DNA of 52,082 nt from Sporolactobacillus mangiferae (GCF_023336505.1 NZ_JAMAST010000019.1:1-52082), one strand, 5' to 3'. Shown: positions 1 to 6,289, counted from the stretch's first letter. The notes: generated by a model from the letters alone, not told the origin. Program-made: numbers and translations.

Positions 1-55
1 CCTTCTAAGACAAACGCATCGTCACGCACTTCCCAGATAGAAAATCAGCAATGAT

Positions 56-155
56 CTAAGAAATGTCTTTAGCTTCGCCAAGCTTTTGGCAGGGCGAAGC
101 CGCCGTCGCACTTATACGATCATCCGCTGAGTTTTAAATTTTCTTATAGCATTAA
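56..155 (+). repeat. Dispersed ~93-bp repeat (family 1), copy 1
   Basis: This is a diverged copy of the repeat best seen at 31200 and 39361: a block like GCTTTGCC..GGCGAAGGC, then GCCGTCGCACTTATAC, then TCCGCTGA.TTTTAAA.TTTCTTATAG. Its right end runs directly into the A-rich side of the terminator at 160-200. Confidence 0.75.
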
Positions 156-159
156 AGAA

Positions 160-201
160 GAGGCAGCAAAAACAGAAGTGAAACGTTTTTGCTGCCTTTT
201 A
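160..201. terminator. Intrinsic terminator, bidirectional
   Basis: GGCAGCAAAAAC (162-173) pairs with GTTTTTGCTGCC (185-196), followed by TTTT. Read leftward the stem is followed by a T-rich tract. It can end the methionine-rich gene that stops at 241. Confidence 0.8.
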
Positions 202-240
202 TGTGTTCAGTCATGAGAACCTGAAAAAAAGAGCTCTCGA

Positions 241-477
241 TCAGTTCATCTTACCCATCATGTCCATCATTTTGGTCATCATTTCATCACATTTGTGCAT
301 ACAGCTCATCATTTCATCCTTGTTCATCATCTTGTCATCCATCATGTCCATGCTCGACATTCGTTCCATCATCATCTGCATGCATTTCATCTGGCTCATC
401 ATCTTATTCATTTCCATCATCATCATCATGCTCATCGGCATCATCATTGATTTGTTCATCATGTCCATCTTTTCCAT
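241..477 (-). CDS. Extremely methionine-rich small protein
   Basis: I count 37 methionines in about 78 residues, in runs such as NKSMMMPMSMMMMMEMNK, with three Cys (in KC, SC and KC contexts), one His and many Lys, Asp and Glu. There is no clear signal peptide or membrane segment. I chose the ATG at 477 over the one at 492 because GGAGGG lies about 8 nt upstream of it. A weak promoter (TTTGAA, 18 nt, TAAATT) lies at 555-584, and a palindrome lies further up at 665-685. A hydrophobic reading frame on the other strand lacks such a start signal. Met/Cys-rich proteins of this kind often bind copper or buffer oxidants, but I do not recognise a named family, so function is inference. Confidence 0.7.
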   Translation of the reverse strand: MEKMDMMNKSMMMPMSMMMMMEMNKMMSQMKCMQMMMERMSSMDMMDDKMMNKDEMMSCMHKCDEMMTKMMDMMGKMN

Positions 478-596
478 AGTAAATCCCTCCATGATTTGTT
501 TTGAGGAGCGTTGTTCGCCGCTGTGAGTCGGTGGACAATCTTTCCCGCATCCTTAATTTACCATGAAAAAGTGCCCGCTTCAAAGTCGTTCAACCC

Positions 597-650
597 TTCG
601 CTAAAAAAAGCGAACGTCAAACAGGGCGCGATTTACTAGTCTCACGCCCA
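597..650. other. Two small hairpins upstream of the Met-rich gene
   Basis: TTCGCT/AGCGAA (about 597-613) and GGGCG/CGCCC (about 626-650) can form hairpins. They may end the transcript of the gene at 717 or lie in the leader of the Met-rich gene. Neither has a strong T-tract. Confidence 0.35.
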
Positions 651-664
651 TTTCTGAAGATAGA

Positions 665-685
665 GTGATAGAAAATTTCTATCAC
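665..685. promoter_or_regulatory. Perfect 21-bp palindrome, operator candidate
   Basis: GTGATAGAAA and TTTCTATCAC flank a single central base. The site lies between the end of the gene at 717 and the presumed promoter of the Met-rich gene. The size and symmetry suit a dimeric repressor or activator, but the regulator is not identifiable. Confidence 0.45.
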
Positions 686-716
686 ATATGAGTTAAACTC
701 TTATTTTTCACGTTAT

Positions 717-1058
717 TCATTTACAGACACTTGGGTTCTGAAGTTTTAACCGATCAATTTCCTTCCCCAGCTCGATTCGGCGATGTTTTAACGCAAACAG
801 TTCCGCACTCATCTGGTCTGTTGCCCTACCGTTCAATTCCCGGATTTGACGGTACAGATAGAGAATTCGGCGGTTCACGGATACAAATTGTTCTTGAAGT
901 GCTCGCTCTGTCTCCTGTCCGTGTTTGTCAGTCCCGCCAGTCAATCCGGCCAGCTTCAGTCTAATCTCTTCCTGCCATTCAGAATCACGAAGTCTTTTTG
1001 CCAGTAAATACAGATCCAGACAATCATCAATTTGCGTATTCTTCATCCTTGTGAACAT
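717..1058 (-). CDS. Small helical protein controlled by tandem SAM riboswitches (copy 1)
   Basis: A 113-residue, charged, probably all-helical protein of unknown family. It is a paralogue of the product at 2044-2379: both share IDD.LDLYL near the N-terminus, VNRRIL.LY.Q in the middle and LFALKHRRIEL or LYALKQRRLEL near the C-terminus. The C-terminal third looks like a coiled coil. There are no membrane segments and no catalytic motifs that I recognise. The ATG at 1058 has AAGGGG 8-9 nt upstream, and that Shine-Dalgarno sequence touches the 3' strand of the second SAM riboswitch. This predicts that translation falls when S-adenosylmethionine is abundant. A role in methionine or sulfur metabolism is inferred from the riboswitches alone. 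Confidence 0.75.
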   Translation of the reverse strand: MFTRMKNTQIDDCLDLYLLAKRLRDSEWQEEIRLKLAGLTGGTDKHGQETERALQEQFVSVNRRILYLYRQIRELNGRATDQMSAELFALKHRRIELGKEIDRLKLQNPSVCK

Positions 1059-1071
1059 TTAAAATACCCCT

Positions 1072-1165
1072 TCTTATCTTCATTCCGGAATTAGCACGGT
1101 GCTGCTTTTTCATCGCCCGTTGCTGAAACTTCATAGGGCCGGTCCCTCCGCCTCTCTCGATAAGA
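1072..1165 (-). promoter_or_regulatory. SAM-I riboswitch (S-box), proximal copy
   Basis: Read on the minus strand it has the P1 pair CTTATC..GATAAG, the K-turn region GGCGGAGGGACCGGCCC, TATGAAGTTTCAGCAAC and the core GTGCTAATTCC, all S-box hallmarks. P1 ends at 1072, and the Shine-Dalgarno AGAAGGGG (1067-1074) of the gene at 1058 overlaps it. Control is therefore probably translational. No clear intrinsic terminator lies between the aptamer and the gene. Confidence 0.92.
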
Positions 1166-1250
1166 ATGATCCGGCATCTTTTCAAAATGAAAAGCGGCAT
1201 TTTTCCGTAAGATTTGGAAAAATAACCGCTGTAGCCGTCCGCATTATTTT

Positions 1251-1351
1251 TCTTATCTCTCAGAATAGATCTGCTGGAATTAACACCATGCACATAAATG
1301 TGTTGGTTGTCGGGTTTCATAGGGCCAGTCCCTCCACCACTCTCGATAAGA
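1251..1351 (-). promoter_or_regulatory. SAM-I riboswitch (S-box), distal copy
   Basis: Minus strand: TCTTATCGAGAGTGGTGG, then GAGGGACTGGCCC, TATGAAACCCGACAACC, GGTGTTAATTCC, and the closing strand GAGAGATAAGA. It begins just after a promoter at 1368-1396 and is followed by about 85 nt before the second aptamer. That spacer can form a TTTTTCC/GGAAAAA hairpin (about 1203-1226). The two aptamers are not identical (different P2-P4 sequences), so the duplication is old or under selection. Confidence 0.92.
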
Positions 1352-1367
1352 TTATTTTATTGTTTAA

Positions 1368-1396
1368 AACTTAACGCATTTGATTAAGTTTGTCAA
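1368..1396 (-). promoter_or_regulatory. Sigma-A promoter for the tandem SAM-riboswitch transcript
   Basis: On the minus strand TTGACA (1391-1396), 17 nt, TAAGTT (1368-1373). The predicted start lies a few bases before the first aptamer, so the leader is almost entirely riboswitch. It starts just past the stop of the HTH gene at 1401. Confidence 0.7.
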
Positions 1397-1400
1397 TAGA

Positions 1401-1706
1401 TTAATCGTTAGTTTTCTTATCGGATTTTATTGGTCTCTGTTTTGATAACGGAGCCGGCGATAAAGTCGCTCGTGCCCTATTGTACATATTGACCATCCGC
1501 TTCGCTATCGGCACCATCTTCCGCCCTTCTTCAGTCAGACGAACATGCTGGTTGCTGCGATCAAAAAGCGTGACATTCAACTCCCTTTCCAGAGCTTGAA
1601 TACGTGAAGTCACTGAAGGCTGCGAAAGAAAGAGCTGCCTGGACGCGGCGTGATAGCTGAGGCATTTCGCGACCATCAAGAAGGTTTTTAATTGATCAAT
1701 GGTCAT
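1401..1706 (-). CDS. LysR-type DNA-binding domain only (copy 1)
   Basis: A 101-residue protein that matches only the N-terminal winged helix-turn-helix of LysR regulators: MTIDQLKTFLMVAK, the recognition region AASRQLFLSQPSVTSRIQAL, then ERELNVTLFDRS and the linker helix. Typical LysR proteins have about 300 residues. Here the effector-binding domain is absent, and the downstream DNA is a promoter and riboswitch, not a decayed remainder. It has a paralogue of the same truncated form at 2665-2931, which argues against a chance pseudogene. ATG at 1706 has AAAGGA upstream. It probably binds DNA as a dimer through the linker helix. Targets are unknown; the adjacent promoters are the first candidates. 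Confidence 0.8.
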   Translation of the reverse strand: MTIDQLKTFLMVAKCLSYHAASRQLFLSQPSVTSRIQALERELNVTLFDRSNQHVRLTEEGRKMVPIAKRMVNMYNRARATLSPAPLSKQRPIKSDKKTND

Positions 1707-1990
1707 GACTTATCACGATCCTTTTTTTGCCTTCCCAGATTCGAAAACTGCACCTGTCTGACGCGTCGTTTTATGAACGAAATGTCACAAACATTGGTTG
1801 GTTTAGATTTTACGACCTTCAAAAGAAGTCGTCAATGATTATTCATATTATATTTATATGTTTTATGTGTTATAGGGCGATTTCATGTCCAAACGGTGGC
1901 GGATTGAGGAAAACCCGTGCAGCAGAAGAATGAGAATTGAACTTTCACGTTGCCAAAGTGTTCATGAAACAGGCGAAAATAATACAGGAA

Positions 1991-2041
1991 ACGAAAAACG
2001 GCCGCTCCCTTTATTCGGGGGGCGACCGTTTTGTTTTAACG
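1991..2041 (-). terminator. Intrinsic terminator after helical gene copy 2
   Basis: Minus strand: an AAACGGTCGC..GCGGCCGTTT stem with a G/C-rich top and a T-rich tail, immediately after the stop at 2044. It also has TTTTGTTTT on the plus side, so it may work both ways. Confidence 0.8.
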
Positions 2042-2043
2042 AC

Positions 2044-2379
2044 TCAGCCGATACGGCGATTTTTCTCTCTGATCTGACCAAGCTCAGCTTCCAGCTCCAG
2101 ACGGCGCTGTTTGAGCGCATACAGTTCATTTTTCATCGATTCGGTGAGGGCGGCATTGCGCTGGCGCAATTGCTGATACAAACCGAGGATTCGGCGATTG
2201 ACATAGCCAAGCTGCACACGCAGATCACTTAATCGCCGACGTTCGAGATCAGCATTTTCTTTGATAAAAGCAGCCAGATTCTCTTTGATCTCCTTTTGCC
2301 AGGCATGATCATTCATTTTCGCGGCGAAGAGGTACAGGTCCAGATAGTCATCGATTTTGGCATTCATCAGATGATTCAT
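2044..2379 (-). CDS. Small helical protein (copy 2)
   Basis: About 111 residues, paralogue of the protein at 717-1058 (shared IDDYLDLYL, GYVNRRILGLYQQ, LYALKQRRLEL) and probably a coiled coil at the C-terminus. I place the start at the ATG at 2379, or a GTG just before it at 2382, because GGAGG (2392-2396) lies 9-12 nt upstream and because this aligns with the start of copy 1. A frame extending to 2478 runs over the structured leader and is unlikely. No known domain. The gene follows a 235-nt leader with a 20-codon ORF and nested stems rather than SAM aptamers, so the two copies seem to answer to different signals. Confidence 0.72.
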   Translation of the reverse strand: MNHLMNAKIDDYLDLYLFAAKMNDHAWQKEIKENLAAFIKENADLERRRLSDLRVQLGYVNRRILGLYQQLRQRNAALTESMKNELYALKQRRLELEAELGQIREKNRRIG

Positions 2380-2480
2380 CACGTATTGCATCCTCCTTTT
2401 GTCTGCTTGATCTTTTTTCGTACGCACTCGTTGCCGATAGCGACAGGTGTCTGAGAATGCGACCATCTCTAACCGCAATT

Positions 2481-2607
2481 CTGACGAAAAAAATGTATTT
2501 GTCCATCATACGATAAGAATCGGAAAATAGTTACCTTTCACAATCATTTGAAAAATAAACAGGCAAATGACCCTGATCACCGATTCTCATCATTTTCGTC
2601 AGCCTCC
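2481..2607 (-). promoter_or_regulatory. Structured 5' leader with nested long stems
   Basis: Three nested inverted repeats: TTTTCGTCAG (2593-2602) with CTGACGAAAA (2481-2490), CCGATTCTCATC (2580-2591) with GATAAGAATCGG (2512-2523, one G-U), and CAAATGA (2564-2570) with TCATTTG (2544-2550). The 5' arms overlap the start of the leader ORF, so translation and folding exclude each other. The T7 run at about 2485-2493 is part of the outer stem. It matches no riboswitch class I know. Confidence 0.6.
2531..2593 (-). CDS. 20-codon leader peptide
   Basis: ATG at 2593 (a second ATG follows at 2590), 20 codons then TAA. The peptide starts MMRIGDQGHL and ends SNDCER. GGAGG (2603-2607) sits 9 nt upstream, and a strong promoter puts the RNA start only a few bases before that. 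It lies inside the nested stems. The likely role is cis regulation of the gene at 2379 by ribosome position. The sensed signal is unknown; the Met pair at the start and the Cys near the end are only suggestive. Confidence 0.6.
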   Translation of the reverse strand: MMRIGDQGHLPVYFSNDCER

Positions 2608-2621
2608 ATGAATTTTTTCTT

Positions 2622-2650
2622 ATTTTAACGTGAACTGCATGATCTGTCAA
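2622..2650 (-). promoter_or_regulatory. Strong sigma-A promoter of the leader transcript
   Basis: Minus strand TTGACA (2645-2650), 17 nt, TAAAAT (2622-2627). It lies just after the stop of the HTH gene at 2665, the same arrangement as the promoter at 1368-1396. Confidence 0.8.
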
Positions 2651-2664
2651 AATATACTTCTTAT

Positions 2665-2931
2665 CTAGTGAATTGAATGCGTTCGAAGCGCGCGCACGGC
2701 TTCCCGGTATATATGAAGAATATTTTCGGCATACGGGAGGAGCGCTTTCCCCTGATCGGACAGAGCAATTTTTCGTCCTTTACGAATAAACAGCGAAGCA
2801 TTTAATTCTTTCTCAAGCATTTGAATCCGCATGCTCACTGAAGGTTGCGTGAGAAAAAGTTTACGCGAAGCATGGCGAAAACCATTATGCCTGACTACAG
2901 CAAGAAAGGTCTCGATTTGTTCAATGCTCAT
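2665..2931 (-). CDS. LysR-type DNA-binding domain only (copy 2)
   Basis: 88 residues, again only the LysR winged helix-turn-helix: MSIEQIETFLAVVRHNGF, ASRKLFLTQPSVSMRIQML, EKELNASLFIRKGRK, LLPYAENILHIYREA. It has no effector domain and is slightly shorter than its paralogue at 1401-1706. AGAGGCG precedes the ATG at 2931. Order (HTH gene, promoter, regulated leader, helical-protein gene) is the same in both modules, so the module was duplicated as a unit. Whether it controls the adjacent leader promoter is inference. Confidence 0.8.
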   Translation of the reverse strand: MSIEQIETFLAVVRHNGFRHASRKLFLTQPSVSMRIQMLEKELNASLFIRKGRKIALSDQGKALLPYAENILHIYREAVRALRTHSIH

Positions 2932-3042
2932 CGTACATCGCCTCTTTCTGTCATTTCAATGGATGTTCCGAAATGCCATGTTTTTTATCTGAGCATTTTC
3001 TATTTGGAGCGTCGAGCAATGAAGATCCATAATTCAAAAAAA

Positions 3043-3612
3043 TTAACGGTAGGAAGCTGATCTCAGCACTTTTTTAGCCAGTTCTTTCTGATTGATAAAC
3101 GACTGTATTTCCGTTTCTTCCTTTGCTGTTAAACTAACAAACTGAATCCCGTAATCCACTGTGTCACAGTCGTGTTTCATTTCCTTGCGCATGACGCTCC
3201 CCCTGACTCTGATCAGGGTACCATCCTTTTTTTTGAACGACAGGATTAAAAGCACTTTCTCTCTGATTGGAAAATTAATGGAGCATCTGATCTTCATTCC
3301 GCTCTGGCTGATATCGCACATTTCGACATCAAATGATTTATTGTTCAGGCGTTGCAGCGCCTGATCTCCGAAATCAATGACCCGCACCGTGCATTTCTGG
3401 TCTTCCAGTTTAAGACGATAATGACGTCGCTTTTCTTTGCTGTTCATACCGATCACTTTTTCTGCGGCATTTGCTTTTTCTCTGAGTTCCGTGATCAGTT
3501 CGTGATTCTTTTGTAAATTTCTACGATAATGAATGATAAACGCGCCAAGCACAGCCGCCCAAAACAGTCCTTCAATGATTACACCTGTCATCAGAATTGT
3601 ATTGTCAGACAT
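3043..3612 (-). CDS. Membrane-anchored PilZ-domain c-di-GMP receptor
   Basis: About 189 residues. One N-terminal membrane helix (TGVIIEGLFWAAVLGAFII), a short coiled coil, then a PilZ domain with the c-di-GMP-binding motifs RRHYRL (RxxxR form) and DISQSG (DxSxxG form). The ATG at 3612 has GAGGAG 8 nt upstream and overlaps the end of the EAL gene by 8 nt, so I reject the longer frame to 3732. Co-transcribed with the EAL phosphodiesterase behind a c-di-GMP riboswitch. It probably senses c-di-GMP at the membrane, perhaps acting on the flagellum or the envelope; the output is not visible. Confidence 0.85.
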   Translation of the reverse strand: MSDNTILMTGVIIEGLFWAAVLGAFIIHYRRNLQKNHELITELREKANAAEKVIGMNSKEKRRHYRLKLEDQKCTVRVIDFGDQALQRLNNKSFDVEMCDISQSGMKIRCSINFPIREKVLLILSFKKKDGTLIRVRGSVMRKEMKHDCDTVDYGIQFVSLTAKEETEIQSFINQKELAKKVLRSASYR

Positions 3613-4339
3613 GCTCATCACTCCTCGATATCTTCGATATGTGCTGCGGCTTCCCGAGCGCGTATCCCTGAGCATAGAGAACGCCCAGTCTTTGCGCGCA
3701 GCCAATATCATTCGCTGTCTCCAATCCTTCAAAGATCAGTTTGACATTAAACTGGTGACAGTAATGCACAAGAAACATGACATAGGCTTGCTTCTTTCTG
3801 GAACGGAGCAGATCGACTGAAAAATAGCGATCAAGTTTAATGTAATCCGTGTCGATTTCGATGGTTCGGTTAATATCGTCCGAACCCTTGCCAAAATCGT
3901 CCACAGCAATCATAATACCCATTTGCTGCAGAAATCGGAGTGTATCTGACATTGAATTGAAATCGGTTATTTTCTCGTGCTCAACAATTTCCAGAACGAT
4001 CTGGCCAGCGGGAAGAGCATAACGTTCAATCATCTGGAGCATAAAAGAGGAAAAATCTTCATGCATGATCGTTGACGGATACACATTCAGAAACAGCTTC
4101 CTGCCCTTTTTTACGGGCCCATGACGCGCAAACATATGTATGGCTTTTTGTATCGAATGGACATCAAGTTCGAAAAGCCGATTTTTCCGAATCGCCGCTG
4201 TGTAGGCATTTTTCGGATCACGAAAGTTTTTGGAGCGAAAGAGTGCCTCATAACCTTCAACCTCTGAAGTCTGCAAATTAACAATTGGCTGATAATGATG
4301 AAAAAAACGCTCACTTTGGAGTAAACGAAAAAACCACAT
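3605..4339 (-). CDS. EAL-domain c-di-GMP phosphodiesterase
   Basis: 244 residues, a stand-alone EAL domain that hydrolyses c-di-GMP to pGpG. The main catalytic signatures are present in order: GYEALFR, FLNVYP, LEIVEHEKI, VDDFGKG, IKLDRYF, LIFEGLET, AQGYALGKP. It therefore looks enzymatically competent. No sensor domain or membrane segment. The ATG at 4339 has GAGG 8 nt upstream. It is preceded by a c-di-GMP-I riboswitch (4415-4495) and followed by the PilZ gene with overlap. The arrangement suggests feedback control of c-di-GMP by its own degradation enzyme. Confidence 0.92.
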   Translation of the reverse strand: MWFFRLLQSERFFHHYQPIVNLQTSEVEGYEALFRSKNFRDPKNAYTAAIRKNRLFELDVHSIQKAIHMFARHGPVKKGRKLFLNVYPSTIMHEDFSSFMLQMIERYALPAGQIVLEIVEHEKITDFNSMSDTLRFLQQMGIMIAVDDFGKGSDDINRTIEIDTDYIKLDRYFSVDLLRSRKKQAYVMFLVHYCHQFNVKLIFEGLETANDIGCAQRLGVLYAQGYALGKPQHISKISRSDEHV

Positions 4340-4414
4340 GATTCCTCGCCTCTTTGTTCAACAAAACGACGCACCGAATAAATGTGGAAGTCAGGCATGA
4401 TTGTATCCGCTTCC

Positions 4415-4495
4415 ATTCGGCAACCCGGCCGCCATAGTTCCTCACCTTAGGCCCGTAGCTTTGCGACCCTACTTTTCAATAGGAGTGCCATTTCG
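4415..4495 (-). promoter_or_regulatory. c-di-GMP-I (GEMM) riboswitch
   Basis: Minus strand: GGCACTCCTATTGAAAAG, then GGGTCGCAAAGCTACGGGCC, TAAGG, and GGCCGGGTTGCCGAATGG. The CGCAAAGC..GGCCTAA core and the 3' GGGTTGCCG receptor are the GEMM signatures. It lies about 75 nt upstream of the EAL gene. Whether it prefers c-di-GMP or cAMP-GMP cannot be told by eye. Confidence 0.88.
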
Positions 4496-4898
4496 ATTGA
4501 ATAGATTTAGTGTATGTACATTCTTACATAGTAGTTCTTAAGATTCAAGTTCTTTAGACCTATTTTATCTCGATATAAAACTTTTCTATCAGAAAATCAG
4601 AGAAAATAAGTTCAAAAATTGTAAAAATAGAGTATCAAAATTCAAATTCATAAGGATGGAAAACAAATACAGGGGATGCACCTCAGAGCTTCCGATAGGG
4701 ATTTAAAAATCTGATTCTGCGTGCATTGTCGGGAAAACAGCATTTGCGAGGTTTCGCCAGTCTTCGCCAGAACGCCCAGCCAGGCAACTGCTTTGTTGCT
4801 GAGAGCGGGACTTTTTCACTATGGACTGGCTTATTTGTTTGTTTGTGAAAGATACAGACTGCTTACATAACTTTGCTTGCTGAAGGATTCAAAAGGGC
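4496..4898. other. Intergenic region, promoter side of the EAL unit
   Basis: AT-rich DNA expected to hold the promoter of the riboswitch-EAL-PilZ transcript (TACACT at about 4510-4515 read leftward is a weak -10). The rest (4670-4890) contains GC-richer sequence with no ORF that I can support. Confidence 0.4.
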
Positions 4899-4970
4899 TT
4901 AGATAACCTGGCTTTGCCAAGCCTCTGGCGAAGGCAAAGACGCCGTCGCACTTAAAGTGTAAATTCAAGA
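4899..4970 (+). repeat. Family 1 repeat, copy 2 (3' part truncated)
   Basis: Begins TTAGATAACCTGGCTTTGCC and continues GGCGAAGGCAAAGACGCCG and TCGCACTTA; the TCCGCTGA..TTATAGTA end is replaced by a short AT-rich stretch. It ends at the A-tract of the csrA terminator. Confidence 0.85.
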
Positions 4971-4973
4971 GTA

Positions 4974-5003
4974 CAAAAAAAGAAACACGGCAGGTCCGTG
5001 TTC
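4974..5003 (-). terminator. Intrinsic terminator of the flagellar/csrA operon
   Basis: Read leftward AACACGG, loop, CCGTGTT, then TCTTTTTTT. The 5' strand lies within 15 nt of the csrA stop codon. Confidence 0.85.
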
Positions 5004-5244
5004 ATTGGGGAGGATCGGTTTTCATTTTTTTCATGATATCAAGCATTTCGTCCGAAAGTGCACTGCTTGCCGCATCGCTGTTTTCTTTTTGGATAGCCTC
5101 ATAAATTTCGCCACGATTGACGTCAATTTCCCGTGGTGCCGAAATGCCCAACTTGACCTGGTCACCGGAGACCGCAACGACTTTCACTTCAATGGTATCG
5201 CCGATTTGAATCGATTCACCTTTTTTTCGCGTCAGAATAAGCAT
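5002..5244 (-). CDS. csrA: CsrA, translational regulator
   Basis: 80-residue RNA-binding CsrA, opening [16 protein letters not shown] with the RNA-binding [13 protein letters not shown] region. In Bacilli it represses flagellin (hag) translation and is held inactive by FliW. It is a few residues longer than the B. subtilis protein, with an acidic C-terminal tail ending [15 protein letters not shown] lies 7 nt before the ATG. Last gene of the operon, 3 nt after fliW, followed by a terminator. The flagellin gene is not in the window. Confidence 0.97.
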   Translation of the reverse strand: MLILTRKKGESIQIGDTIEVKVVAVSGDQVKLGISAPREIDVNRGEIYEAIQKENSDAASSALSDEMLDIMKKMKTDPPQ

Positions 5245-5247
5245 CGG

Positions 5248-5685
5248 TCACACCTTCTTTTCCTGAAGGTTTGCGTTAATCGGCGTCCGGAGTGAATAAC
5301 CGGATCGCTCCGGAATATATTGTTTGCCGATTCTGTCCTTAATATTAATAATGATCGGTGCTCTAAGATTAACCGTTGACTGCGAAAAAGGCTGCCGCAC
5401 ACTGACAATGACCCAGACCGTCACATCCTCGTGCGACTGAATATGTAACTGATCAATAAAATGATCGGGAAGATCAACACTGTAGTCCTTAAAATAAAAA
5501 AACGGAGAAGTAATGATGAACGCAACATGTGCTTCATTCACTGACTGGAGAACGGAAAACAGTTCGCCAAACGGCTGAATGACATACTGTTTATTCTGCA
5601 CAAAACCGGGAATGCCGGATGAAAACCGAACAATATCCGTTTCTGTGATTTCCTGTTTTCCAAAATACTTCGTCTGAATCATCAT
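5248..5685 (-). CDS. fliW: FliW, flagellar assembly factor and CsrA antagonist
   Basis: About 145 residues: MIQTKYFGKQEI, VRFSSGIPGF, VWVIVSVRQPFSQSTVNLRA, APIIINIKDRIGKQ are typical FliW blocks. FliW binds CsrA or flagellin in a partner switch that couples flagellin synthesis to secretion. I start it at the paired ATGs at 5685/5682, a few bases after the yviE stop (5696); a weak AAAGGA lies upstream. The frame to 5739 overlaps yviE and is not favoured. It directly precedes csrA, the usual arrangement. Confidence 0.95.
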   Translation of the reverse strand: MMIQTKYFGKQEITETDIVRFSSGIPGFVQNKQYVIQPFGELFSVLQSVNEAHVAFIITSPFFYFKDYSVDLPDHFIDQLHIQSHEDVTVWVIVSVRQPFSQSTVNLRAPIIINIKDRIGKQYIPERSGYSLRTPINANLQEKKV

Positions 5686-5695
5686 TTTGTCGCGA

Positions 5696-6289
5696 CTATC
5701 CTTTCTCATCCACATACAATCCGACTGCCTGAATGTCAAGCGAAGGATAACGTTCCATCGAAATCGTCACCTGTCCGGGTTGAAAGGCATATTCGGGAGC
5801 CTGCGGTTCTGCGCGTACAATCGGCTTGTGTGTCTGCCAGTTAATCTTAAGACTTCCAGGCACAACATCATAGCGAACGGCCTGAAAAAGCGGGGTACTG
5901 CCTGTTTCATAGTGAGTACCGATCACACTTAATTCTACATGGTCAGCCGCCTGCTTGGCAATTAAATTTTTCCCTTTATTACGTTCGATATGCAAAAGCT
6001 CATTTCCGTCTCTTGCCCGTCGCGCAATTCCTTCCAGAACCGCCTGTTTTCCAGCATCTGCTGCTTCTGCAACACGTACTCGAGCCGATTTCAGATTAAG
6101 ATTATGCCATGCTTCTGTCTGATCAATTCGAACCTGTGCAGGCTTGCGCTCAACGGTCATCTCCGCTTTGGGCTGCTCAATCGTCTGCGTCGCCTTCGGC
6201 TGATGGATCGTCAGCGCAGCCTTCTGTGTCTGGATTGAAATTCTGCCGAATACTTGATGCATCTCCAGATGAGGATCTGTACTCATCAT
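5696..6289 (-). CDS. yviE: YviE/DUF6470 flagellar operon protein
   Basis: 197 residues, soluble and rich in Gln, Lys and Ala in the first half: ISIQTQKAALTIHQPKA repeats a short pattern (TIHQPKA, TIEQPKA). It has the C-terminal WQTHKPIVRAEPQAPEYAF region seen in YviE proteins. Its position between flgL and fliW is the conserved one for this family. Biochemical function is not established; a flagellar role is inferred from context. Two ATGs (6289, 6286) are possible starts. Confidence 0.88.
   Translation of the reverse strand: MMSTDPHLEMHQVFGRISIQTQKAALTIHQPKATQTIEQPKAEMTVERKPAQVRIDQTEAWHNLNLKSARVRVAEAADAGKQAVLEGIARRARDGNELLHIERNKGKNLIAKQAADHVELSVIGTHYETGSTPLFQAVRYDVVPGSLKINWQTHKPIVRAEPQAPEYAFQPGQVTISMERYPSLDIQAVGLYVDEKG

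Noticed and set aside
203-526. Hydrophobic plus-strand frame (107 residues) over the Met-rich gene
   Set aside because: It is the complement of ATG-rich codons, lacks a good ribosome binding site, and the minus-strand frame has one.
1027-1320. Minus-strand frame of 97 residues upstream of 1058
   Set aside because: It covers both SAM riboswitches; the RNA motifs explain the sequence.
2380-2660. T-box or SAM riboswitch ahead of helical gene copy 2
   Set aside because: No T-box GGUGGNACCGCG-type sequence and no S-box GGAGGGA-GGCCC core.
1401-2931. HTH-only LysR genes as pseudogenes of full LysR regulators
   Set aside because: Both end at similar places, have intact starts and are followed by promoters; no effector-domain remnant follows.
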